A DNA stretch of 24,244 nucleotides. Source: Bacillota bacterium. Its GTDB lineage: Bacteria > Bacillota > Clostridia > Oscillospirales > Ruminococcaceae. The position numbers and the translations under genes were made by a program. The stretch covers positions 1 through 24,244 of the forward strand of contig JAEWBS010000074.1 in the NCBI GenBank assembly GCA_023391005.1, read 5' to 3'. This document shows, one piece after another, positions 1 to 5,986 of this stretch; within the stretch, counting starts at the first letter, position 1; every line of letters begins with the position of its first letter. Below the pieces are notes generated by a model that did no database searches, was not told where the DNA came from, and saw only the letters and a program-made list of their open reading frames with translations.

Positions 1-14
1 CATCTCACAAGCTT

Positions 15-20
15 TGTCAA
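15..20 (-). promoter_or_regulatory. Possible -35 box of a second leftward promoter (cut by window edge)
   Basis: On the minus strand this reads TTGACA, a perfect sigma-A -35 box. It lies about 94 bp downstream of the -35 of the strong leftward promoter at 86-114. The matching -10 would fall just outside the window, so it cannot be confirmed. Two strong promoters spaced this way are typical of rRNA operons, but no rRNA is visible here. Confidence 0.3.
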
Positions 21-85
21 CAACAATCTTTTTGAGTTGTGGCTGTCAGCCAGTTTCGTTTGCGTCTCTCGCAGACAGCTTTGCT

Positions 86-114
86 ATAATATCATGCCCA
101 CAATCATATGTCAA
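86..114 (-). promoter_or_regulatory. Strong sigma-A promoter firing leftward out of the window
   Basis: The minus strand reads TTGACA (109-114), a 17-nt spacer, then TATTAT (86-91). This is a near-consensus housekeeping promoter. Transcription would start near position 79 and leave the window to the left, so the gene it serves is not visible. It is divergent from the tRNA promoter at 159-187. Confidence 0.65.
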
Positions 115-158
115 CACCTTTTTGAAATTAATTCTACAATTATATTCTTGCCTTGTAG

Positions 159-187
159 TTGATATTTTATGAGACCTTTGTTATAAT
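159..187 (+). promoter_or_regulatory. Sigma-A promoter of tRNA-Arg
   Basis: TTGATA (159-164), a 17-nt spacer and a perfect TATAAT (182-187). The expected start near 194 lies about 32 nt before the mature tRNA, as for a short-leader monocistronic tRNA transcript. Confidence 0.75.
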
Positions 188-225
188 ATTTGACGGCGCA
201 TAAAACGCTGCGCAATCCTATATAC

Positions 226-302
226 GCGCCCGTAGCTCAGCTGGATAGAGCGTTGGACTCCGACTCCAAAGGTCGCAGATTCGAATTCTGTCGGGCGTAC
301 CA
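226..302 (+). tRNA. tRNA-Arg (anticodon CCG), CCA encoded
   Basis: The full cloverleaf can be drawn. The acceptor stem GCGCCCG pairs with CGGGCGT, with one G-T end pair. The D stem is GCTC/GAGC, the anticodon stem TTGGA/TCCAA with loop CTCCGAC (anticodon CCG, reading codon CGG), and the T stem GCAGA/TCTGT with loop TTCGAAT. Discriminator A299 is followed by an encoded CCA (300-302). It stands alone between its own promoter and terminator. No integrase or attachment repeat was seen beside it. Confidence 0.95.
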
Positions 303-303
303 C

Positions 304-350
304 AAGAAGGCCTGCCTAAGATTTGCTTAGGCAGGCCTTCTTCTTTGTTC
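304..350 (+). terminator. Rho-independent terminator after tRNA-Arg
   Basis: A perfect 17-bp inverted repeat (304-320 with 326-342, 5-nt loop ATTTG) begins 1 nt after the tRNA CCA and is followed by a T-rich run. The 5' arm starts with A/G-rich AAGAAGG, so the hairpin could also terminate leftward transcription. Its palindromic nature creates a spurious minus-strand reading frame across it and the tRNA. Confidence 0.9.
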
Positions 351-765
351 GCGTCGTGCTTTAAAATTGCGATATGAGGTACACATATATAGACCCATTG
401 CCATTTCACAACTAATTCAATTCTATATAGATGTATACGCCTTAACTACCAGCTACGTTATTTTGGAGCATCTCCCTTTAATAGTATGGCCGTCTTTACG
501 TTATCACCCCTGTATTACACATCACACATCTATATTATATTGAAGTCCCAGTGTGCTTGACATAGCATTATCCAGACAAGTTCGTATTACTTTCTTTATA
601 TTATTGATTGCTCCGCGCTTCATGCCGAAGATGGGCATCACTTTTTGACAAATTTTACGCCTCCACGCTTTTAAGGCTGGACAAGCAGTCCCTTTTTATG
701 ATAAGCTTTTTATTAGTTTAAACTTTAACGCTTTAAATTAAAGCAAGAAAGGCTGATCGGCAACA
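351..765. other. AT-rich spacer before the lactate dehydrogenase operon
   Basis: No convincing reading frame on either strand, no RNA family recognised, and no T-box core. The only promoter-like element is TTGACA at 645-650 with a poor TTTTAA 18 nt later (669-674), so the start of the downstream operon is uncertain. Two short palindromes lie at 715-744 (separate entry). The base composition is clearly more AT-rich than the neighbouring genes. Confidence 0.6.
715..744. promoter_or_regulatory. Two palindromes upstream of etfB (candidate operator)
   Basis: AGTTTAAACT (715-724, perfect 10-bp palindrome) and GCTTTAAATTAAAGC (730-744, 7-bp arms around one base) lie side by side, ending a few bases before the etfB ribosome binding region (GAAAGG at 747-752). 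A dimeric repressor or redox/lactate sensor could bind here. I do not recognise the site of a named regulator. Confidence 0.3.
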
Positions 766-1572
766 ATGAATATTCTGGTTTGCATGAAGCAGGTTCCGGC
801 AACCTCTCAGGTGGAGATTGACCCCGAAACCGGCTCTTTAAAGCGGCTTGGAACGGCTGCCCGTACCAATCCATACGATCTTTACGCGCTTGAAGCGGCG
901 TTACGCATTCGTGAGCGCGTCGGCGGCAAGGTCACGGTTCTGACTATGGGACCGCCTCAGGCCGAGGCGATGATGCGCGATGCCTATATGATGGGTGCTG
1001 ACGATGCCGTCATTTTATCCGACCGCAAATTCGCAGGTTCCGACGTCTTGGCAACCTCCTACACGCTGTCGCAGGGCATCCGCCTTTTGGGCGGCGCGGA
1101 GCTGATCCTCTGCGGGCGGCAGACCACCGACGGCGACACCGCGCAGGTCGGCCCGGCCATCGCCGAGCATCTGGGCATTCCGCACGCGGCCTGGGTCGGC
1201 AAAATTCTAGAAACCGATGAAATCGGCATCATGGTTGAGCAGACTTTGGCTTCGGTCACGCAAAAATCGCGGCTCTCGTTCCCCTGCCTGATCACGGTGG
1301 AGAAAAACGCCTGCGTGCCGCGGCTGCCGTCCTATCGTTTAAAACAGCGGGCGCTGACCCATCCGGTGCGAACGCTGGACTTTGATTGCCTGCCCGGCAA
1401 AAACCTCTCGCGCTGTGGGCTGGTCGGTTCCCCAACCCATGTCGAGAATATGTTTGCCCCCCCTGTCAACGCTAAAAGGGTACTGCTCACCGGCAGCACC
1501 GCCGAAAAAGCGGCGGCACTTACAGCCGTTTTAAAAGAAAAACGCCTGCTTGAAGGGGGTGCGCGCGCATGA
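766..1572 (+). CDS. etfB: Electron transfer flavoprotein beta subunit (LctB-type)
   Basis: This 268-residue protein is EtfB, the subunit that in bifurcating Etfs carries the bifurcating FAD and binds NAD(H). It begins MNILVCMKQVPATSQVEID, the usual EtfB start. The nucleotide/FAD-binding segment RQTTDGDTAQVGP lies at residues 118-130, and the length matches the family. GAAAGG at 747-752 is a somewhat distant ribosome binding site (13 nt). It overlaps the ferredoxin-fused etfA by 4 nt (ATGA), which indicates translational coupling and a 1:1 complex. The etfA and GlcD-type dehydrogenase genes behind it identify the set as an LctBCD-like lactate dehydrogenase/Etf complex, in which NAD+-dependent lactate oxidation is driven by co-oxidation of reduced ferredoxin. 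The family call is firm. The lactate substrate is inferred from gene order. Confidence 0.93.
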   Translation: MNILVCMKQVPATSQVEIDPETGSLKRLGTAARTNPYDLYALEAALRIRERVGGKVTVLTMGPPQAEAMMRDAYMMGADDAVILSDRKFAGSDVLATSYTLSQGIRLLGGAELILCGRQTTDGDTAQVGPAIAEHLGIPHAAWVGKILETDEIGIMVEQTLASVTQKSRLSFPCLITVEKNACVPRLPSYRLKQRALTHPVRTLDFDCLPGKNLSRCGLVGSPTHVENMFAPPVNAKRVLLTGSTAEKAAALTAVLKEKRLLEGGARA

Positions 1573-2771
1573 CTACCTTAATTTTTAATGCGCCAGCCTG
1601 TGATCTGTGCGAGCAGTGTATCCAGAAGTGTCCTTTTGACGCGTTGAGCGTCGAAACTCAGACGATTGTCATCAACGAGAAATGCCGCATGTGCGGTATT
1701 TGCGTTAAGGTATGCCCGCACCAAGCGCTGACCTTTGAGCAAAAGCCGCTCAAAAGTACCGAGGCAAAAAGCCGCTGGCGCGACATTCTCGTCTACGCCG
1801 AGCAGGAGAACGGCGAAATTCACCCCGTTACATATGAGCTGATTGGCGAAGCGCGCCGGTTAGCCGAAAAGGTAGGCTACAAAGTCAACGCCGTTATCAT
1901 CGGTGGGGCCGGTACGGCCAAAAATGCCGAAAAGCTGCTGCCCTATGGCGTCAGCGAGGTTTTTGCCTATGTGCATCCCGGCTTTGAGGGCTTTAAGGCC
2001 GACTGCTACACCGACGCTGTGGCTGACTGCATCGCTCAAATGCACCCCTCGGTCGTGCTGATTGGCGGTACGGCGCTGGGCCGCTCGCTGGCGCCGCGTC
2101 TGGCTGTGCGGTTCCACACCGGGCTGACCGCCGACTGCACCAAACTCGACATTCGCCCCAACAGTGATTTGGTGCAGATACGTCCCGCCTTCGGCGGCAA
2201 CATCATGGCGCAGATTCTGATTGCGGACGCCCGCCCGCAGTTCGCCACCGTGCGCTACCGCGTCATGGATAAGGCCAAGCGGGTTGCGAACCCCACCGGC
2301 AAGGTTACGGTCATGCCGGTGACCGACGCGATGGCCCGCTCGAGAATCGAGGTGCTTGAGATCACCCCGATCCTGCGTGAGAAGTCGATTGAAGAGGAGG
2401 ATATCCTCGTCGTCGCCGGGCGCGGCGTTAAAAACGAAGAGGGCGTGGCGCTGGCGCGCCGCTTGGCCGACGCACTCGGCGGGCAGCTGTGCTTCACCCG
2501 TCCGATGGCCGAAAGCGGTCTTGGCGACAACGCGCATCAGATTGGTCTTTCGGGCCGCACGGTGCGCCCCAAGCTGATTATCACCTGCGGCGTGTCGGGC
2601 TCGATTCAGTTTACCGCCGGTATGAACGGCAGCGAATGTATCGTCGCGATCAACTCCGACCCCGACGCGCTTATCTTTAATATTGCGAGCTACTGCATTG
2701 TGGAGGATGTATTCACCGCCGTTCCCGCGCTGCTTTCACAGCTTGCCGCCGCAAAAAAGGAGGCCCTATAA
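1569..2771 (+). CDS. etfA: Electron transfer flavoprotein alpha subunit with N-terminal 2[4Fe-4S] ferredoxin domain (LctC-type)
   Basis: A 400-residue EtfA with a ferredoxin module in front. Two four-cysteine motifs are visible: C11-x2-C14-x2-C17-x3-C21-P and C39-x2-C42-x2-C45-x3-C49-P, each able to hold a [4Fe-4S] cluster. The Etf alpha domain follows from about residue 70 (DILVYAEQENGEIHPVTYEL). The C-terminal FAD-binding domain (about 280-400) contains GLGDNAHQIGLSGRTVRPKL and FTAGMNGSECIVAINSDPDA. The ferredoxin fusion is typical of LctC-type EtfA and suits electron entry from ferredoxin in a bifurcating/confurcating complex. The start overlaps the etfB stop by 4 nt behind a G-rich site (GAAGGGGGT). 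lctD follows after 1 nt. The family is certain. The complex assignment follows from the architecture and neighbours. Confidence 0.94.
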   Translation: MTTLIFNAPACDLCEQCIQKCPFDALSVETQTIVINEKCRMCGICVKVCPHQALTFEQKPLKSTEAKSRWRDILVYAEQENGEIHPVTYELIGEARRLAEKVGYKVNAVIIGGAGTAKNAEKLLPYGVSEVFAYVHPGFEGFKADCYTDAVADCIAQMHPSVVLIGGTALGRSLAPRLAVRFHTGLTADCTKLDIRPNSDLVQIRPAFGGNIMAQILIADARPQFATVRYRVMDKAKRVANPTGKVTVMPVTDAMARSRIEVLEITPILREKSIEEEDILVVAGRGVKNEEGVALARRLADALGGQLCFTRPMAESGLGDNAHQIGLSGRTVRPKLIITCGVSGSIQFTAGMNGSECIVAINSDPDALIFNIASYCIVEDVFTAVPALLSQLAAAKKEAL

Positions 2772-2772
2772 C

Positions 2773-4191
2773 ATGCCCTTTCCCTATAACAGGCCCGACG
2801 CTGCGGGCATCGACTATTTAAGATCGGTCACCTCGCCCGACCGCGTGGTTGTCGGCGCCGATATTCTGCCCGAATATCACCATGACGAAATGCCCGAGTA
2901 TGGCGTTTTCCCGCCCGACGTGTATATTGAGGCGGAAAACGTGCAAGAGGTTTCAGCCGTTATGAAATATGGCTACGATAATAACATTCCGGTCGTGGTG
3001 CGCGGTGCGGGCACCGGTCTGGCGGGCGGCGCCACCTGTAAATACGGCGGCATTATGCTCTCTTTGATGCGCATGAACCGTATTTTTCCGGTCGACCGCA
3101 AAAACCAGACCATCACCTGCGAGCCGGGCGCGCTGCTTTTAGATGTACAGGCCGCCGCCACCGCCGAGGGGTTATTTTATCCACCTGACCCCGGTGAAAA
3201 GACCGCCAGCATCGGCGGCACCGTCATCACCAACGCCGGCGGCATGAAGGCTGTGCGCTACGGCTTAACCCGTGACTTTGTCCGCTGTATCGAGGCGGTG
3301 CTGCCCGACGGCTCGATTATGAATTTCTCTTCCAACGTCGTCAAAAACACGACGGGTTACGACGTCAAAGATCTTGTCATCGGCTCGGAGGGCACGCTGT
3401 GCATTCTGACGCAGGTTACGCTCAAGCTCCTACCCGCGCCCAAGCATACCTGCACCGTCGTCATCCCCTTTCCTGATTTGGAATCCTGCGCCGACATGGT
3501 GCCGCAGGTGCTCAACCTGCCCTTTACACCGACCGCGATTGAGTTTTTGGAGCAAGAGCTGCTCGATATTGTTGAGCGCGCGCTCAACAAGCCCTTCCCG
3601 GTAAAGTCTGACGGCGCGATGCTGCTGGTCATGTACGACGCCTCGAACCGCGAAGAACTTGACGCCGCGTGCGACGCCCTCTGCGAAGCGGCGCTCTCAT
3701 ACGGCGCTGCCGACTGCCTTATCGCCGACACGCCTGAACGCATCGCCTCGGTTTGGAGCGTGCGCGGCGCAATCTTAGAGGGCATGAAGGCCGATTCGGT
3801 CGCGCAGGAGGAATGTGACGTCGTCGTACCCAGAAGCGCCATCGCCGACTATGTCAAGGCGGCCAAGCGCATTGCTTCGGCCCACGGCATCCGCGTCGAG
3901 CCCTGTGGCCACGCGGGGGACGGCAATATCCACACCGAGCTGCTGCGCGACCCCGGCATGAGCGACGAGGCCTGGAAATCGGCCACCCACGCCGCGCTTA
4001 CCGAGCTCTACGCGCTGGCTAAAGATTTGGGCGGTCAGCTTTCGGGCGAGCACGGCATCGGCAATGGGCGTCTGGAATTTTTAGAACCGTTTCTCGGCAG
4101 CCGTATGATTCAGCTTTATAAGTCGATCAAGCTGGCTTTTGACGAAAAGCTGGTTTTAAACCCCGGTAAGGTTATAGAGTTTAACTCCTGA
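2773..4191 (+). CDS. lctD: FAD-linked 2-hydroxyacid dehydrogenase, GlcD/LctD type (probable lactate dehydrogenase)
   Basis: A 472-residue GlcD-family flavoenzyme. The N-terminal FAD_binding_4 (PCMH) domain, about residues 40-215, shows VVRGAGTGLAGGA, the GEKTASIGGTVITNAGG loop and NTTGYDVKDLVIGSEGTL. The C-terminal FAD-oxidase domain carries the active-site motifs HAGDGNIH (near 380) and SGEHGIG (near 423). I chose ATG 2773 because AAGGAGG (about 2757-2763) stands at good distance and the gene then starts 1 nt after etfA. A longer frame from 2683 would run inside etfA. With EtfAB it forms the LctBCD-like set, in which this subunit would oxidise lactate to pyruvate and pass electrons to the Etf. 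Glycolate or another 2-hydroxyacid cannot be excluded from sequence alone. There are no Fe-S motifs in this subunit. Confidence 0.9.
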   Translation: MPFPYNRPDAAGIDYLRSVTSPDRVVVGADILPEYHHDEMPEYGVFPPDVYIEAENVQEVSAVMKYGYDNNIPVVVRGAGTGLAGGATCKYGGIMLSLMRMNRIFPVDRKNQTITCEPGALLLDVQAAATAEGLFYPPDPGEKTASIGGTVITNAGGMKAVRYGLTRDFVRCIEAVLPDGSIMNFSSNVVKNTTGYDVKDLVIGSEGTLCILTQVTLKLLPAPKHTCTVVIPFPDLESCADMVPQVLNLPFTPTAIEFLEQELLDIVERALNKPFPVKSDGAMLLVMYDASNREELDAACDALCEAALSYGAADCLIADTPERIASVWSVRGAILEGMKADSVAQEECDVVVPRSAIADYVKAAKRIASAHGIRVEPCGHAGDGNIHTELLRDPGMSDEAWKSATHAALTELYALAKDLGGQLSGEHGIGNGRLEFLEPFLGSRMIQLYKSIKLAFDEKLVLNPGKVIEFNS

Positions 4192-4233
4192 CGCCGTCAA
4201 ATCTATCATTTAAATGAAAGAGAGAGATTTATT

Positions 4234-5418
4234 ATGGACGACAAAAAATCTTTGCTGGTTGACAAGAGCCGTATGCCGCTGGCTGTCGGCGTCGCGTTTG
4301 TGGCGTTTACCACACAGTTTGGCGGCGGTTTTGCTTCGGGCGCGCAAATTTTCTCTTATTTTATCAACCACGGCATTTGGTGCCTGTTCCTGCCGTTCTT
4401 TACTCAGTTTTTATATGCTCTGTTCTTCTGGTATGGCATGCGCTACGCCTACCGTAACAAGCTCTATGACTACCGTAGCTTTTCGGATCATTTTTACGGC
4501 AAATACCGCGTTCTGTTTTCAAATCTGTTTGAGATCACCTATTTGATTATGATCGGTACCGCCTCGGCCGCGGCGTTTGCAACCGGCGGCTCGACGCTCA
4601 ATATGCTGTTCGGGCTGCCCTACTGGATGTGTACGCTGATTGTCGGCGTTTTCATCGCCGTTATCGCGCTTTACGGCACCACGATGGTGCGCAAGGCGGC
4701 CGCCACCCTATCGGTGCTGATCATCCTCGGGCTGGTCGTCGTACTTGTGCCGAACATCATTGCCCAGTGGGGCGCTATTGGCGATTCGATTGCCAAAATG
4801 TCGGCCGGCGGCGTAGGCGTCATCTCGAAGGAAAGCGGTCTTTTCGGCACCGCCCTGTGGACGGCGTTCCTCTATTTTCTGTTCCAGTTGCCGTCCGTTT
4901 CGGTTATGTATCAGCATGTTGAGCCGCTGACCAGCGAAAAGCAGGTCAATCAGGCTGCCGTTTACATTTTTATCACCAATACCGTCGCCATGATGCTCGC
5001 CATTGTCGGCCTGCTGGCCATCGCCTTTGTGCCGGAATTGGTCGGCGCTTCGGTTCCCATGCTGGTGCTGGTGCAAAACGGCGTGGGCGCGGATATTTTA
5101 ACGCCGATTATTTCAATCTTGATTATCTTCGGTGCGGTTTCTACCGGCGTCAACATGGTTGCGGGCATTGTGACCCGCTGCGTCAACGCGATGGAGCGCC
5201 GCATTACCGACCCGGCCAAGCGGGCCTCGGGCCACCAGCTGCGCAACATTGGTTTCTCGGTGCTGTTTACAGCCATTGCATTTGCCATCGCGCAGTTCGG
5301 TCTGATGGCGGTGGTCAGAAAAGGCTATGCCTATCTGGGCTACGCCGGTCTAATTTCGGTTTTCATTCCGTTTGTGGTGCGCTTTATTATCGATCTCTCA
5401 AAGAAAGAAAAAGCATAA
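4234..5418 (+). CDS. YkvI-family membrane protein, candidate 2-hydroxyacid transporter
   Basis: A 394-residue polytopic membrane protein with around ten hydrophobic segments. I recognise the YkvI-like family (COG3949, uncharacterised, with APC/LeuT-like features) from the first membrane segment, FTTQFGGGFASGAQIFSYF, whose glycine-rich break resembles the unwound substrate-binding helix of such transporters. It is preceded by a purine-rich GAAAGAGAGAG site, starts 42 nt after lctD and is followed directly by a terminator, so it is the last gene of the lct operon. A. woodii carries a lactate permease (LctP type) with lctBCD. Here this unrelated family holds the place, so transport of lactate or a related acid is a reasonable inference but untested. 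No enzymatic motif was seen. The protein ends with a short basic cytoplasmic tail. Confidence 0.75.
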   Translation: MDDKKSLLVDKSRMPLAVGVAFVAFTTQFGGGFASGAQIFSYFINHGIWCLFLPFFTQFLYALFFWYGMRYAYRNKLYDYRSFSDHFYGKYRVLFSNLFEITYLIMIGTASAAAFATGGSTLNMLFGLPYWMCTLIVGVFIAVIALYGTTMVRKAAATLSVLIILGLVVVLVPNIIAQWGAIGDSIAKMSAGGVGVISKESGLFGTALWTAFLYFLFQLPSVSVMYQHVEPLTSEKQVNQAAVYIFITNTVAMMLAIVGLLAIAFVPELVGASVPMLVLVQNGVGADILTPIISILIIFGAVSTGVNMVAGIVTRCVNAMERRITDPAKRASGHQLRNIGFSVLFTAIAFAIAQFGLMAVVRKGYAYLGYAGLISVFIPFVVRFIIDLSKKEKA

Positions 5419-5436
5419 ACGCACAGTCCTTAACAT

Positions 5437-5477
5437 GGCCGGCAGAAAGGAAACGCTCTGCCGGCCGTATATTTTTA
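5437..5477 (+). terminator. Rho-independent terminator of the lct operon
   Basis: A perfect 10-bp stem GGCCGGCAGA (5437-5446) with TCTGCCGGCC (5457-5466), a 10-nt loop, followed by a T-rich tract (GTATATTTTTATA). It lies 18 nt after the YkvI-like gene stop. Confidence 0.88.
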
Positions 5478-5573
5478 TACGTGACGGCTCCGTTTCAGCA
5501 AAGGCTGTATCCCTTTTTAGCACTTGCGCGTTATAACGAATCAGTTATAAAATATTCCCATTTGTACGGTTCT

Positions 5574-5669
5574 ATGGAGAAAAATTGCGCACAGAATCTG
5601 ATTATCAGGCGCACCGCTGCTACTTTTATAGATCTAGGTCTGATGATCCTCATAGGTACCGAGATTTGA
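5574..5669 (+). pseudogene. Possible remnant of an RDD-family membrane protein gene
   Basis: A 31-codon frame from ATG 5574 to TGA 5669 encodes a peptide containing IIRRTAATFIDLGLMILIG. This resembles the first helix of RDD-family membrane proteins (Arg-Arg followed by Ala and Ile-Asp). The frame then stops where a full RDD protein would continue for more than 100 residues, and I see no continuation in other frames before the next promoter. A weak promoter-like pair lies upstream (TTGCGC 5524-5529, TATAAA 5546-5551). It may be a decayed gene, a small membrane peptide or chance. Confidence 0.25.
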
Positions 5670-5695
5670 CTTTTGTTTTTTTAATATGCTAAAAT
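5666..5695 (+). promoter_or_regulatory. Sigma-A promoter of the c-di-AMP riboswitch–dapB-like transcript
   Basis: TTGACT (5666-5671), an 18-nt spacer and TAAAAT (5690-5695) with an extended -10 TGC in front. The predicted start near 5701 coincides with the first base of the hairpin arm GAACAGGCA, giving a leader of about 285 nt before the coding region. Confidence 0.7.
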
Positions 5696-5700
5696 GTTTT

Positions 5701-5783
5701 GAACAGGCAATATAACGCGTTCGTTTTAGGAATTATTTTACTTTAAAGTATATTTTATCCTCATCTATTTAAAATGCCTGTTC
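5701..5783 (+). other. Inverted repeat forming a 5'-end stem on the riboswitch transcript
   Basis: GAACAGGCA (5701-5709) and TGCCTGTTC (5775-5783) are perfectly complementary 9-mers enclosing 65 nt of AT-rich sequence. The first arm begins at the predicted transcription start and the second ends 1 nt before P1 of the riboswitch. It would close off the 5' end of the RNA, perhaps as a stabiliser or as an insulating helix stacked on the aptamer. Its function is unknown. Confidence 0.45.
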
Positions 5784-5784
5784 T

Positions 5785-5927
5785 AAAATTTAAATTTTCG
5801 CTGAATCCGTTAAACGGAGCGGGAGAACCATTTCTGGGGTGAATCGCGCTATGCGCGTAGGGTGAGCTTTCCATCCGAATCCGTCAGCTAATCTCGTAAG
5901 CGTCGAAAGCGAGGGTGATTAAATTTT
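5785..5927 (+). promoter_or_regulatory. Cyclic di-AMP riboswitch (ydaO-yuaA family)
   Basis: The conserved core of the ydaO/yuaA class is plain: CGCTGAATCCGTTAAACGG, GGGAGAACCA, TGGGGTGAATC, GTAGGGTGAGCTTTCC and then CCGAATCCGTCAGCTAA with CTCGTAAGCGTCGAAAG. P1 can be drawn from AAAATTTAA (5785-5793) with TTAAATTTT (5919-5927). The class binds c-di-AMP and usually turns genes off when the ligand is high, often genes for cell-wall and osmolyte functions. I see no strong T-run terminator between P1 and the gene, so the expression platform is unclear. ACTGT (5936-5940) and ACAGT (5966-5970) could form a small hairpin just ahead of the ribosome binding site, which would suggest translational control. 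Confidence 0.92.
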
Positions 5928-5986
5928 CTTTATGAACTGTACGAATATTTAAAGATGCAACCTGCACAGTGTGAAAGGAGAATTTA

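Noticed and set aside
226..350. tRNA-Arg as an integration site of a mobile element
   Set aside because: No repeat of the tRNA 3' end and no integrase or phage gene in the window. The flanking genes are metabolic and flagellar.
218..409. Minus-strand reading frame over the tRNA
   Set aside because: It is the reverse complement of the tRNA-Arg and its palindromic terminator. It has no ribosome binding site and the tRNA fold is certain.
1860..2537. Minus-strand 225-codon frame inside etfA
   Set aside because: A shadow of GC-rich coding sequence: no family resemblance, composition dominated by Arg, Gly, His and Val, and no start signals. The same holds for other antisense frames such as 9215-9769 and 10655-11212.
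2683..2772. Upstream extension of lctD into etfA
   Set aside because: The extra 30 residues come from another frame of etfA and do not look like a GlcD N-terminus. ATG 2773 has AAGGAGG and a 1-nt gap.
5481..5573. GTG-started extension of the RDD-like frame
   Set aside because: The first 31 codons show no family likeness, have no ribosome binding site and begin inside the lct terminator region.
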